Source of the DNA: Zeugodacus cucurbitae
Taxonomy: Eukaryota > Arthropoda > Insecta > Diptera > Tephritidae
Reading direction: 5' to 3'
Length of the DNA: 64,000 nt
Assembly (NCBI RefSeq): GCF_028554725.1
Contig: NC_071672.1
Span: 30,648,944-30,712,943 of the forward strand
Below, in pieces: positions 22,983-34,879 of this stretch. Positions within the stretch are counted from its first letter, which is position 1. Each line of letters opens with the position of its first letter. The notes under the pieces were generated by a model. It made no database searches and was not told where the DNA came from. It was given only the letters and a program-made list of their open reading frames with translations. Made by a program: the position numbers and the translations under genes.

Positions 22983-23589
22983 GTTGTTTCCAGAGCTCGC
23001 AAATAACTGTCGACCGTTTCTCGTTGTCTGCAAATAAGTGTCTCTCTCTGACTCTTTACGAAAAGACTCAGAGAGCAACCATTTAATGGGTTCTTGAAAG
23101 AGCTCGCTCGCGCTCGCCCCGTTTTTTTCTATTCTGCTTTGTTCTGGTTGTTTCAAGATCATTTTGTCGTGTTCAGTGAAGCAAAAAGTCTTTTGCGTAT
23201 GTATTGGTATACATTCACACGCATAGGCAAGCAAATCGTTAAACGTCTGTTTTGTTTTGTTATATGGAATATGGAACCTAAATGAAACTTGTTAACAAAA
23301 ATATTTGAAAATAAAATTAAATTGTTCTATTAAACAAATTATATTATTTATTTTTTACAACAACAAAAGTAAATGTAAAGACCGTTTGCGTTGAGTTTTT
23401 CGGTCAATCGGTCTTTTGCTGACTCTCTTTGTGCGGGCGTTTTTCGTTCCGATCTTTACGCACTGCTCATTGAAAGAGTGAAATACAAAGAGCTCAACGA
23501 AAAGCGCTCAACAGAAAACATAAATGAAGACAGCAAGAGTCTCTTGCTCAGAGCGAGAGCGAGAGAGTAAGAACTTTTTCGGTTGTGCT

Positions 23590-24574
23590 CAAGAATGATA
23601 GAAGACAAGATTACGACAGGCTGAAGCGTTCACGACCCACGAATGGCAATAGGCAACAGAAGAGTTGTCAAATGGAAAACGGAAATGTGAAACATAGTGA
23701 ACCAAATTGAATAATGTGCAGATAAAATATCACAATGAATGTAATTCTTAAAATCTTTATTTATAAAATGATCCAATATAATAATGCATATTTATAATTA
23801 AAATTATATGTTTTGTTACAAAAAGTTCGCCATTTTGCCAACTTTTTTGTTGGTTGGAAAAGTGAAAAAAATTCTTTATAGACGACTTTTTTGTACTATT
23901 GTTATTTAATTCCGCCAAACAACCAAATTGAATAATGTGCAGATAAAATATCACAATGAACGTAATTCTTAAAATCTTCATTTATAAAATGATCCAATAT
24001 AATAATGCATATTTATAATTAAAATTATATGTTTTGTTACAAAAAGTTCGCCATTTTGCCAACTTTTTTGTTGGTTGGAAAAGTGAAAAAAAATCTTTAT
24101 AGACTACTTTTTTGTACTATTGTTGTTTAATTCCGCCAAACAACCAAATTGAATAATGTGCAGATAAAATATCACAATGAACGTAATTCTTAAAATCTTC
24201 ATTTATAAAATGATCCAATATAATAATGCATATTTATAATTAAAATTATATGTTTTGTTACAAAAAGTTCGCCATTTTGCCAACTTTTTTGTTGGTTGGA
24301 AAAGTGAAAAAAATTCTTTATATACGACTTTTTTGTACTATTGTTGTTTAATTCCGCCATTGCGGACTTCTTTTTCAAGTTAATACATTTTTCACTTAGA
24401 ATTTTAAATAATAATTAAGGACTAGCCTTGACTTCAGCTCCTTGTTTTGTACCACCGTGCAATTTTGTTTTGCTCCCGTGTTCGGGGTCGTGAAAGTTGT
24501 CACTCAACAGGAACTCAAAACCCAAAAAAGCTAACTGTAAACGCCTGTCGTAATCTTGTCTTCTATCATTCTTG
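23590..24574. mobile_element. inner nested element with 31-bp perfect TIR and 9-bp TSD
   Basis: A 31-bp perfect inverted repeat starting CAAGAATGATAGAAGACAAG occupies 23590-23620 and 24544-24574. Immediately outside are identical 9-bp repeats GGTTGTGCT at 23581-23589 and 24575-24583. Nine-bp duplications are usual for Mutator-type elements. The interior is noncoding and is dominated by three 221-bp tandem units. The element lies wholly within the outer hAT-like element and so is the younger insertion. Confidence 0.88.
23701..24363 (+). repeat. three tandem 221-bp units
   Basis: Units start at 23701, 23922 and 24143, each with accaaattgaataatgtgca. They differ at only a few positions (for example tgaatg against tgaacg, and gttatt against gttgtt) and end at aattccgcca. 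The near-identity points to recent amplification or gene conversion. The units lie between the 31-bp inverted repeats of the inner element. Confidence 0.95.
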
Positions 24575-24642
24575 GGTTGTGCTCGCAACGAAAGCACAAG
24601 AAGAAAAACGGTCGGGAGTTATTTGCGAGCTATGGTTGTTTC

Positions 24643-26803
24643 ATATCAGACATTTATATGTCACTAAAGATGTAATACGTATAATATTATCCGTCATATT
24701 TTAACCAGAGTAGAAGACATTTCACTGCAAAAACGTTCAAAAAAAATTGACCTTTAGGGCACTGTATATTTTATTAAGACTTCATAGGACATCGTATGTG
24801 TGAAATTTCTGACTTTGACGCTGAGGCTGAGGAAAATAATAGTATTGACAAAATTGTTACTAAGGTATTTATAATCTGTCAAATTAAATACAATTAAAAA
24901 AAGAAAAAGAAAAAGGATAGTGCAGACTTTACTGGATACCAGTGCGCTAAAACTTTGGAAAGCCATCGTGAAAACTGTGTTATAAAACAGAATATTTTTT
25001 GAAAACTCTAGCATAAATAAATACAGTTGAGCTTCCTTAAGTCGAATCACCATAATTCACAAAAAAACTTCGAGTTAGAGAGACTTCGAATTATGGAAGG
25101 TAATTTGTATGAAATTTGACTTCTATTTGCCAATTCCAGAGTTCGAGTTCTGAAAGTTCAACTCTATGTATGTAAATTAAATGCTCAGGAACTTTAAATT
25201 ATTAAAATAAAAGAAGTGTGTGAATCAATTTTTGAAAAATTTTTATTTGTACACCACCACTATGAGCGGGCACCACTCATAAGCAGTGGCACCGTTAGTG
25301 TGCGGTTGTGGGAGGTTTCACTGTATTAACAAATATTCATAATATCATGGCAAAAGCTGCGAACGCGTAAATTGTTTCTACTTTTAATTTATTTATGTTT
25401 TTTTTTTTTTGGGGTAGTTTTACATGTATATGAAGCTTTCTGTAGATTGACAACCACATACACAAACACACACACACACACACTTGTGTGTACATGCCAA
25501 CGAAGTAATTATAATACAAGTAATAATTTTTGTAATTAAATCAACTTCAAGTTCTTTTTTTCGCAGCAACGCGTACTTCCTGTGCGCCTGGTTCCCACCA
25601 CTACCAATAGACGCGTCAAAAATGTGCTGTGTTATTATGCTGTATTTCTTTGTCTGGCAGCACTTACGACAAATTCGTGTTTTTGCGCTTAAAAATCACC
25701 GAGAATGCATTGTAGATAGCATGCCAGGAGGTGGCTGTATCTGCAGGATGAATAGAAAATGAAACAGGATTTTCAAGCATTTACCAAAAAAATAGCAGAA
25801 TTACGGGTTATTTTTCGGCGTCAATAATCACATTCAAATTGAAACGCTTGCAAAAATCGGCGATTTGCCGAATTCTGACGCAATTACATACATATGTATA
25901 TGCACAAAAGCAGGAACCACTCACCACCGTACAGTTGTACCAGCGAAAAAACTCACTTTCAAAATAACTGAGGAAGAACATAAAAAATATTAACAACTAG
26001 AAACTAAACACTCCGAATTCAAATGAAAATCCATAGCGCAAGGTAAGTGTCGCGGAAAGGAAAAATAGTGATTTTGCTCCGGGGAATACTGCAGAATCAC
26101 GACATACAAACAAAGGCTCGCATATACGATACACTAGATACTCGTATGTCTCGTATGTACATAGCGAATTCTAATATGCGTTATATTGTCTAACGGTTGA
26201 CTACAGAAATACACACACTTTTATAAAACAATTGTTGTTGTTACAAAAAATTTGCGAGTCGGATGTTGCAGTTTTTGTACTAGACCGTCCGTGGTCGTTA
26301 CGGTTATCGTTTTCAGGCAGTAAGAATACGTAACGAGTATGGACCCAATATATGTATATCAAAAAATATATTTTTATTTTCTTTCATAAATTTCGGCCTC
26401 AACATGTCTAGAATAAAGTGTTTTTTTAATTCGTAGGCGTTCATACAACACTCGGCATGGTATTGGACCAAACTAATTTTTTCGGGGAGGTTTCGGTCAT
26501 GACAAATTCTATGAAAGGTCTAAGTTTAAGATTCGAAAAAAATATAAAAAATGTTATACCGAAACATATCGAAGCTTGACAAAAAAGTTGTATAAATCAT
26601 AGAAAAAAATTTAGATTACATCTATATTTTGGATTTTTAGTAGCTATTTCTTGTAATTAATATCATAAAAATACCGAACTTCGTTCCTAAATACAACATA
26701 AAAGTGTCAAACATGTTTATCATAATATTGTGTTATGGGAATGCTTTTCCGCTTGAGCAGTTGTTCGGCTTTGATCAGCTTTGGTTATAAAAATATTCCA
26801 AAC
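24643..26803. other. intron sequence with one MITE and a CA microsatellite
   Basis: Holds the MITE at 25024-25164 and a CA dinucleotide run at about 25455-25483. The remaining open frames are short and lack domains. Confidence 0.45.
25024..25164. mobile_element. pogo-like MITE family P1, copy 1
   Basis: Starts CAGTTGAGCTTCC after TA 25022-25023 and ends with the reverse of a GAGTTGAACTT-type sequence before TA. The interior words cttcgagttagagagacttc and taatttgtatgaaatttgac are shared with 34637, 54564, 57315 and 62076. Confidence 0.8.
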
Positions 26804-27748
26804 AAGTAAGGAAGGGCTAAGTTCGGGTGTAACCGAACATTTTATACTCTCGCAATTTATTTATTTAACTTTATTTATATTATATAATATGCAATTTGAC
26901 CCACATATTCGACATATATATTGTATAAAGTCCATTGAAAGTTGGAAACCATAATATTAGGTTAGAAGCACCGAGGTCCTCATGTTCGATTAATGGGGCC
27001 TTGAAAACCTATGGTCCGATTACGGCGATTTTTAGATTGGGGCTGCCTCACTATAAAGGTAGTATTTGTGCAAAGTTCTGCATCGACATCTTCACTAGTG
27101 CTTACTTTATATATTGTAATGTAAACGATTCAGATCTGGTATATAGGAAGTAGGCGTGGTTGTGAAGCGATTTGGCCTATTTTCACAACATATCATTGGG
27201 ATGTAAGGAAACTATTACAAACCAAAATCTGAGTGCAGCTTCCATCTGCCATTTCTTATGTGAAATTTAGTGTTTCTCACGTTTTTCGTTAGTGAGTTAA
27301 CCCACTTTTAGTAATTTTCAACCTAACCTTTCAGAAAGTTGGTTTATATAGCTCTATTGATTTGCGAGATACGTACATAAAACCTATTTGGGGCGGGGCC
27401 ACGCCCACTTCCCCAAAAAAATTACATCCAAATATGCCCCTTCATAGTGCGATCCTTCATACCAAATTTTATTTACATAGCTTAATTTATGGCACTTCCG
27501 GTGTTTTCGATTTTCGCCATTTTGTGGGCGTGGCAGTGGTCCGATTTTGCTCATTTTCGAAAGCAACCTTCCTATGGTGCCAAGAAATAAGTGTGCCAAG
27601 TTTCATCAAGGTATCTTAATTTTTACTCAAGTTACAGCTTGCACAGACGGACGGACGGACGGTTCGTTTAGTTTTGGGTGATACAAACAACCGTTATGTG
27701 AACAAAACTATAATACTCTCTTTAGCAACTTTTGTTGCGAGAGTATAA
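26804..27748 (-). repeat. repeat family A, copy 2 (internally shortened)
   Basis: Begins acaagtaaggaagggctaag with the TTCGGGTGTAACCGAA hairpin and ends attatactctcttta...gttgcgagagtata. This is the reverse orientation of copy 1. It is about 255 bp shorter because of internal deletions, including the block around the GGCGTCGCCC box of copy 1. The GTCC-type run appears at 27650-27663 as GGAC repeats. Confidence 0.85.
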
Positions 27749-28233
27749 TTAGTAAAAGATTGTAAAAAAAAGACAGCATCCGTTTAACCACGAAATAAGG
27801 AGAAACTGTGGGAAAAAGTCCAAGGCGTTATATTATTTTCCCAACACTGTACCGTTTCCTTTAAATAGCGCATTTACGTAAAAGGGTTAATGAAGTTGTC
27901 TGTGAGCCACACAGTATTCTTTTCAGTTGTTGGTGCTTTGACACTTTGACACAATTTCATACAATCATACATACATATTATATATACAAATAGTTGGCGG
28001 CACAAAAAGGTACGCGGATATTGGAGACTCCACGACTTTTCATTTTTAAACGTTGTTAGCTCCAATTCAACAGTATGCGTTGTGAGGCACGTTGTATGTG
28101 CATAGTATAGCATTGAAATTCGGTGTGTGCAGAGTTTAAGAATTTAATGGACGAAAAATTGCGCGTAGGACTTTCGAAAATTGTGAAAAACTGAATTTGA
28201 ATTTGTTTCATTTATATTTGTATTTGTACTCAC
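27749..28233. other. dati intron next to exon, nothing recognised
   Basis: Ordinary intron sequence leading to the GTGAGT donor of the finger 1-2 exon on the minus strand. Confidence 0.45.
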
Positions 28234-28483
28234 CGGTGTGTAATCGCGTGTGTTGTTGCACGTGAGAAAGCTGCTTAAATCTACGATCACAATATGAGCA
28301 TTTGTACGGTTTTTCGCCGGTGTGTACGCGGATGTGCTGCACCAATTGATGATTGCTGGAGAAACTTTTCATACATTGTTGGCATTGATGTGGCTTACTT
28401 TCGGCGCCCATACTGCCAGGCGCACCGAGACCGACGCGGGGTATCTGCTGTATTTGTTGCATGGCGCTTTTGTGCATGAAAAG
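28234..28483 (-). CDS. dati: dati-like zinc-finger gene, exon with fingers 1 and 2
   Basis: The exon is 250 nt. The CAG acceptor lies at 28486-28484 and the GTGAGT donor starts at 28233. It opens LFMHKSAMQQIQQIPRVG and continues with a glycine-rich linker. Finger 1 follows (HQCQQCMKSFSSNHQLVQHI, then RVH), then a TGEKPYKC linker and finger 2 (CSYCDRRFKQLSHVQQHTRLH). It ends in phase 1 within the TGE linker and is completed by the exon at 7027-6843. It joins the upstream exon in phase 0 (TLQR-LFMH). The TGEKP linkers and QLSHVQQHTRLH match the ZNF384/ZNF362 family. A longer open frame upstream to 28594 runs through the acceptor and is intron. Confidence 0.88.
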
Positions 28484-28486
28484 CTG

Positions 28487-29384
28487 GAGCCCACAAACAC
28501 GCACACGCACAGTTGCACGGCGGCGACACGACACATCAATTATGGGGGCGAGTACATGAAAATATGCAAAAAAAAAAAAAACAAAAAAAGACACAAAACA
28601 AATGCATCATCAAGTTAATTCATTTTTCTTCATTTTGCAAAGTTTTTCTTATGAAACACGTATATATCTTAGGTAAACATGTTTAGATCTGAATGAGCTA
28701 TGTTGTATGTATTGGACTGCAGTGTTGTAGATATGAGTATGAAATTAATATAAATATGTATGTGCAAATAAATATGCGTGCCATTGTACATGCATATGCA
28801 CAGAATAATATTTAATAACAGTAATATAATGCTTATAAAGCTGTTTGTATAAAAATATTGCAGATTAATTAAATATCCTTTATTCGACGAAATCATAATA
28901 TAAACTCATATCTATATATGTACATATACATATGTATATTGCTTGACTGATATTTCCGGGGAAAAGTCTGCTTTAGGCACTGAAGTCATCAGCGTTAAAA
29001 AATTGTATTCCGATTTCGGTTCTAAAACGATTTCAAATAGTAACATCAGGTTCCATATAAAAATGTTTCCCGTAAGTTTGGTCGATATAACATTAGATTG
29101 GCAATTTGAGTCGTTCTTCTACTACTTCCGACATTGCGGATATTGAGATTTTATTGCTGACCTACTTATGGTATTATACTGTTAACAGTTCGATAGTAAC
29201 ACGCCAGCAGCTCCGGGAGCTAATGGTTATCAATGCGTCTTAAGATCAGCTTCTGAAAATTGATGGCACTAGTTTTGTTTCCTTCGTTAAAATTCTGTCA
29301 AAAATACAAATAATAATATTTTCCTTTTCCCTACGTCCATTGACTAGTTTTATATCCATTTGCTAACGAAATATGATGATGAGT
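28487..29384. other. dati intron, nothing recognised
   Basis: AT-rich sequence with ATGTATG-type simple repeats near 28750-28935. No coding signal. Confidence 0.45.
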
Positions 29385-31576
29385 TCTGGTGTCCGCAGCA
29401 AACGCTTTTATTTTACGAGATATCAAGGGGAGTTGAGTTACCAACGGCTGAGTTTTCGGAATTTTTAAATCAAAATTTTACAAACACTATTTAAATATCA
29501 CTCATATATAAAAATTTCATGCGTAGAAAAATAAACCGTGAAATAAGAATGTGCCGTTATTAAATTGCATTATTTTTTAACCGCAGCAACGACACATCTC
29601 AGTTGAGCCACATTATTTATAATTTTTTTTCCGAAACAACGACATATTTTGTGTTAGAACACATATTGTGAAAAGGTGAATTTGGTTTTGGCTTTTTAGA
29701 AAGAACGACACATTTTGTATTACAACGATATGGGTGAAAAATTAAAAATTAATTAAATTTTTCATATTGGTTTTTTCAGCAAAAACGACACATTTGCCTT
29801 ATGACGGCGAAATTAATTTATATTTTTCACAAATAACGACATAATTCAAAATGGGTCACGTTTGTGCCCAAGAAAAAGCATTAAAACACTTTATTTGCTC
29901 CATTTATGCCCCGCATTGTATTTAATATATTACACCCCACTAGATTTGTCAAATTAAGAGACAATTGCCAAATAAGAGACAATTGAAATCTTTGAGTTGT
30001 GAAACTATTCAAGTAAATGAGCGATATGTAGCTTTGATATGCTGAATTGTTTAAATCAAATGTGTTATTGTATATATTTAAAAAAAAATTTAAAAATACA
30101 CTTGTTCACTGCTTAGTATCAACTTGACAGTGCGCATCATTGACAAATCAATAAGCAGGCATTTGCATTTTGGTATATGGAGAAGTAGTGCTGGAAAGTT
30201 CATTACAGTTACTAAGTATGTATAGTCTGACATCTCGTTAATTTCGGAAATTACACGCTTTAGTATTTACGCTGTAAGCACTTTACTTGCCATTTCTGCT
30301 GCATTATAGAGTCTTAAATATTATGAAAAAAATGCTTCAACATTTAGCGTACATTGCGATTTATACGCTTTAAAGTAAACAGGTCAACGTAAACTGTCAC
30401 ATACATACATATATACATACATATGTAACAATAATCAATAATAAAAAAGCAAAGCAAAAAAAAAAACGAAATAATTATGCAGCGGCGATAAGTTGTAAAA
30501 CATATGTAGTTATCGCATTGTAGTAATTATTGGTGCTTAATGAGTAAAATTGAACTTGAAAAAAAAAATTTAAATGTTAGCAATATCGTACTATTACGTA
30601 CTTTTCTCGGCAATCCGTTTAATTTTTTCATTTCAGTTGAACCGGGGATATAGTGGTTACCGCAAAACGCCTTTTCTGGTAGGGGCGCCTAGAGATAGCA
30701 GTTCAAAAACTTTTATTTTTATTTTGCTAAAAATAGTTCAATACTCTTCAAATTCTTGAATAATAAATTAAGAAGGTTTCTCAAGAAAAATGTTTGAAAA
30801 CCAGCACCTTTTAGTGCTCCTAACTAGTTGTGACCCCTTAATAGTGTTAGGCAGGTGTAAGTAAACATAAATATGTAGGTAAGTAGGTTGGCCTTTGTGC
30901 TAACAGGCGTAATAGCAAGTTTAAGGTTTTTCATAAAAAATGTGTGTGTTTGCCATATTGTAATTTTACATTTTTGCAAATCGTGTCCAAATATTGCACT
31001 TGACTGTAATTTTTCGTAGACTTTATTTACCGCCTATTAGTTACTATTTATTTTCGCGCTATCTTTAACAACAAACAAAGTAAAGAAAAAACAAAACAAC
31101 TAATATGTGAACAATTGCACAACAACAATGATAATCTTGAAAAAATATTACATTGTACTAGAACTGCGCTGATAACGGCGCTAACACACTTCAAAACAGT
31201 TTAACAATATTAAAAGCAGAATATAAAGGTTTTACGATTTGTAGCAGACGAACAAAATGCTACGTTGAAATATAGGGTTTTAATTGTAGATATATATATG
31301 TACATACATATGTATGTACATAACGTGTTTTGACAAATGACACGACATTATGCGTCTTTATGCAAGGCAGCTTAAGGATAGCGATTTTTTTATTTTAATA
31401 TTTAATATATACAAACATATATGTACGTCGATTAAACACTTCAGCATAACAAAGCTATATATTTAAATATGATTTTGTGAAATTTTTATTTAAAAATCCC
31501 GTAAAGTCAGCCGTTGGTAACTCAACTCCCCTTGATACCTCGTTAAATAAAAGCGCTTGCCGCGAGCATAACTAAT
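29385..31576. repeat. 2.2-kb unit bounded by an approximately 145-bp inverted repeat
   Basis: The arm at 29385-29530 is the reverse complement, with mismatches, of 31430-31576. The best part includes atcaaggggagttgagttac and caacggctga in the left arm, mirrored near 31510-31545. The interior holds five AACGACA(CA)T motifs at 29588, 29638, 29704, 29784 and 29835, all in one orientation. It also holds a block at 30640-30840 that recurs near 61070. No open frame with a recognisable domain was found. The arms share words with dispersed family R1 (12895-12975). It may be a foldback or long-TIR DNA element. No target duplication was found. Confidence 0.65.
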
Positions 31577-31605
31577 GATTGGTTCAACCAAAATATAAAA
31601 AAAAA

Positions 31606-32578
31606 ACAAGTATGGAAGGGCTAAGTTCGGTTGTGACCGAACATTTTATACTCCCGCAATTTATTTGTTTCATTTTATTAATATTATATAATACACAATT
31701 TGATCCACATATTCGTCATATATATGGTATAAAGTCCATTGAAAGTGGGAAACCCTAATTTTAGGTTGGAAACACCGAGGTCCTCATGTACGATATATAG
31801 GGGCCTTAAAAACCTAAGGTTAGATTTCGGCGATTTTTAGAAAGGGGCTGCCACACTTAAATGCAGCATTCAAAGTTCTGCTCCGATATCTTCACTAATG
31901 CTTACTTTACATATTGTAAAGTATACTAATTAGATCGACTTCAAAGTTCTGGTATATAGGAAGTAGGCGTGGTTGTGTGTGAACCGATTTGGCCTATTTT
32001 CACAACATATCATTGGGATGCAAGGAAAATATTACAAACCAAATTTCATTGAAATTGGTCGAGTAGTTTCGGAGATAGTGGAACCACGCCCATTTAAAAT
32101 TTTGTATACCATTCTGTACCATGTTTATAATGAAATTTTGGTGGTTTTCCTTACTGAATTTAAGCATTTTTAGTAGTTTTCAACATAACCTTTGTATGGG
32201 AGGAGGGCGTGGTTATAATCCGATTTCCTCCATGTACTGCACTGTATAAGGTAGTACCTAAAAGAAACGATTCTAGAAAGTTTGGTTGATATAGCTCAAG
32301 TAGTTTACGAGATATGTACAAAAAACTTAGTAGGGGGCGAGGCAATCCACACTTCTCCAAAAAAATTACATACAAATATGCCCCTTCATAGTACGATCCT
32401 TTATACCAAATATTATTTCCAAAGCTTTGTTTATGGCTTAGTTATGGCACTTTATGTGTTTTCGGTTTTCGCCATTTCGTGGGCGTGACAGTGGTCCGAT
32501 TTTGCCCGTCTTCGAAAGCAACCTTCCTATGGTGCCAAGAAACAAGTATGCCAAGTTTCATCAAGATATCTTAATTAA
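31606..32578 (-). repeat. repeat family A, copy 3 (end missing)
   Basis: Starts acaagtatggaagggctaag with the TTCGGTTGTGACCGAA hairpin and runs through the GGGCGTGG boxes. It is lost after tcaagatatcttaatt, where family R1 sequence takes over. The hairpin end present in other copies is missing, so the copy was truncated or invaded at about 32578. Confidence 0.82.
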
Positions 32579-33000
32579 CGAATAACACATTTTTTTCTGA
32601 AATATTCGCCATATATTGGCACGAAAAAAATAGTTGCAATAGTTGGCCTGCGGGGCGGCACTGCCAAATTGTCAATCTCTTCGAATTTTACGCGCATCGA
32701 TTTGATATTTGTAGAATAATATTCTAAACACATTGCACAATTTAATAAAACAAAAAGTCCAAATTTTGAAACCCATCTGACGCCTGGGTCTATGTAAATG
32801 TGACTACTAAATAGTAATAGAACGTAGTTTTTCGATCCAAGCTGTATCCAATTCATGCCCTCCATAATATTTATGTATTGTAAAATTGTTTCTGGAAATT
32901 TTTTAAAACATATGAATGATGACTGCTGATTTTCGATATGATTGGGTTGTTGTAAGGTGTCTAAAGTTCTAGCCTCAAGCAATAATATGTTGCCCGGCAT
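32579..33000 (+). repeat. dispersed repeat family R1, copy 2
   Basis: Matches 12960-13340 and 63000-63260 in blocks, including the cggcactgcc block (32660) and attttgaaacccatctgacg (32763). A 141-codon open frame on the opposite strand covers it, but homologous positions in the other copies are broken, so it is not called a gene. Confidence 0.55.
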
Positions 33001-33117
33001 CTTTAACCAACTATGAAATGTTTCTTTTTGGAGATGTGTGCGCTTGTGACATTGTCATTGGTTGGATAGCATGCTAACACTCATCTGTATAAGCATTATT
33101 ATAGATTATATATATAA

Positions 33118-33265
33118 AGTGAAACCTCGCTTGGCCGGACACTCAATGTCGAGCGATTTTAGTTCGCCCAAGAGAACGTTATTTGTGCTAAAAATTTAAC
33201 TTGATGCATAAAAAATGTCCACTCATGGAACAAAAAAAGGTGCCCGTCTAATAGAGGTTTCTCTG
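33118..33265. mobile_element. pogo-like MITE family P2, copy 1
   Basis: Left end aagtgaaacctcgcttggcc and right end agaggtttctctg form an inverted repeat, with TA outside the right end. Similar elements lie at 37007, 38550 and 45304. Noncoding. Confidence 0.75.
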
Positions 33266-33867
33266 TATATATGTATGTATATACATGCTGTTTCAAGTCG
33301 TTTTCTTATCATCCAATGCGAATGAGACTATACTTTTTTTGTAGCAAATACAACAATAATAGTATTTCCAGACTGTAATTGATGAACAAATGTTTGCGAA
33401 ACAGAGGCGGAGACAAATGCTTTCAACTAAGTTTTGTCGAATTTCAAATCGTTTCCGCGCATTTACATATATTAATTAAAAAAATTAAATAAAAAAACTA
33501 TTTAAAAAAAATTATATTTATATAAAAATCAAATGACCCTCTTAAATTTGCAAGTGGGAATGAGTTCCACATTCTGAGCCTTTGAACGACTTCACGGCTT
33601 CAAAGCGTACTTTGTGTTCATAACTGTTTTATTGCTGTAAAGTGCTTTGGAATGACGCCTCTGTTCGAGGCGAGCCGATGAAAACGGCTGCTTTTGCAAT
33701 GTATATCCGCTGTTTATATTGCTTAGAGGTAGGTGTGTGCGGGACAAGTATGTTTGTGCAGTGCTTGATATAGTTGTAGACGTGTGAGTCTTTACAAAAG
33801 TATACATGTAAGTGTCCAGGTGAGGCAGTGCTAATAAAGCCGTCAGCGACAAAAAATAATAAAAACA

Positions 33868-34400
33868 CAAGTAGAGAAGCGCCAAGTTCGGGTTTAAACC
33901 GACGTTTTATACGCCAAGGCGGCGAAATATTTTCGGGTTTATGGGGGAAGGGGGGTTTGGTTAGGGGTAGTACTAACTTTTTTATTACATATGTTCATTA
34001 AAATTTTTTATATAAATGTTTTATAGTTTGACCGATATTTTCGGTATAAAACCAGTCATAGATGACGGGGTGCTCAAATTCGGTATATCGGTGCTTGAAA
34101 AGCACGGTATACAAATACATAAATTAAATTTCTCTCATTTGAATCAAAATCATTCCTGAGATTGAATTTCGACGGGAAACATGTTTCGTAATAATATCTC
34201 AACATCTACGCAAGTTATCGCTTGCCCGGACAGACAAACAGATAGCCAGACAGCGGGAGCTCACCTCCTGGTCTCCTGCTGATTTTGAAATATGTAGAAC
34301 TCTCTCACTAATAAGTATACCGCTTAGTTTTAGGTGTAACAAACAAAAACGGTATGTATACAAAGCTATTATACTCTCTGTGCAACTTGTTGTGTGTGTA
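33868..34400 (-). repeat. repeat family A, diverged short copy
   Basis: The order of modules is that of family A in reverse. First comes acaagtagagaagcgccaag with a diverged ttcgggtttaaaccgac hairpin, then a cagacaaacagatagccagac run (34230), ggtgtaacaaacaaaaacgg (34333) and attatactctctgtgcaact (34369). The body is different and only about 530 bp. This suggests that the ends are conserved while the interior is exchanged. Confidence 0.65.
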
Positions 34401-34636
34401 TAAAAAATCATACAACTGCGTTAATACAAAACTTGTACAATGTCAGTTTAGTAGGAAGAGCACAAAATAACTTAAAGCACTTGTATATTAAGAGACACTA
34501 CACATCTGTAAACACTTGTATGAATGCCCGTTACTCACGCACACACACAATATCGCTAGCATTTCCTGGAGGCTGTGATTTGAAACCGCCAAGACCTTGT
34601 GTTAGAATATTTAGCGCAAATGTTGTCACAATTATA

Positions 34637-34793
34637 CAGTTGAACTTCCCTAACTCGAATCACAATAATCCACAAAAAAAAACTTCGAGTTGGAGAGACT
34701 TCGAGTTATGGAAGGTAGTTTGCATGAGATTTGACTGCTATTGTCAATTCAAGACTTCGAGTTATAGCAGTTCGAGTTATGCAAGTTCTACTG
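34637..34793. mobile_element. pogo-like MITE family P1, copy 2 (157 bp)
   Basis: TA at 34635-34636 and 34794-34795. The ends CAGTTGAACTTCCCTAACTC and the reverse of CAGTAGAACTTGCATAACTC make a clear terminal inverted repeat. Interior as in the other P1 copies. Confidence 0.88.
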
Positions 34794-34879
34794 TAATAGC
34801 TGACCTAGTTTTGAAGCATCTCACAACAATGTGCTGTGAAAACATATTTTTAAAAATATGTTTTTGAGATTTGTAAACT

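Larger units (their letters stand above)
22991..24634. mobile_element. hAT-like element, outer of a nested pair (1644 bp)
   Basis: Exact 8-bp target duplications GTTGTTTC lie at 22983-22990 and 24635-24642. The ends read CAGAGCTCGCAAATAACT and, on the opposite strand, CATAGCTCGCAAATAACT, followed by a further CGACCGTTT in both. CAGAG-type ends with 8-bp duplications fit the hAT superfamily (hobo and Hermes start CAGAG). About 650 bp remain once the inner insertion is removed. They are rich in GAGCTC, CGCTC and CTCAACGAAAAG words in both orientations. No transposase is encoded. Confidence 0.88.

Noticed and set aside
23701..24363. CRISPR-like interpretation of the tandem repeats
   Set aside because: The units are directly abutting 221-bp repeats without spacers, in a eukaryotic transposon context.
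28322..28618. 98-codon frame opposite the finger 1-2 exon
   Set aside because: Antisense shadow of a clear C2H2 exon with correct splice sites.
32575..33000. 141-codon minus-strand open frame
   Set aside because: It overlies dispersed repeat R1. The equivalent stretches at 12.8-13.3 kb and 63.0-63.3 kb are broken.
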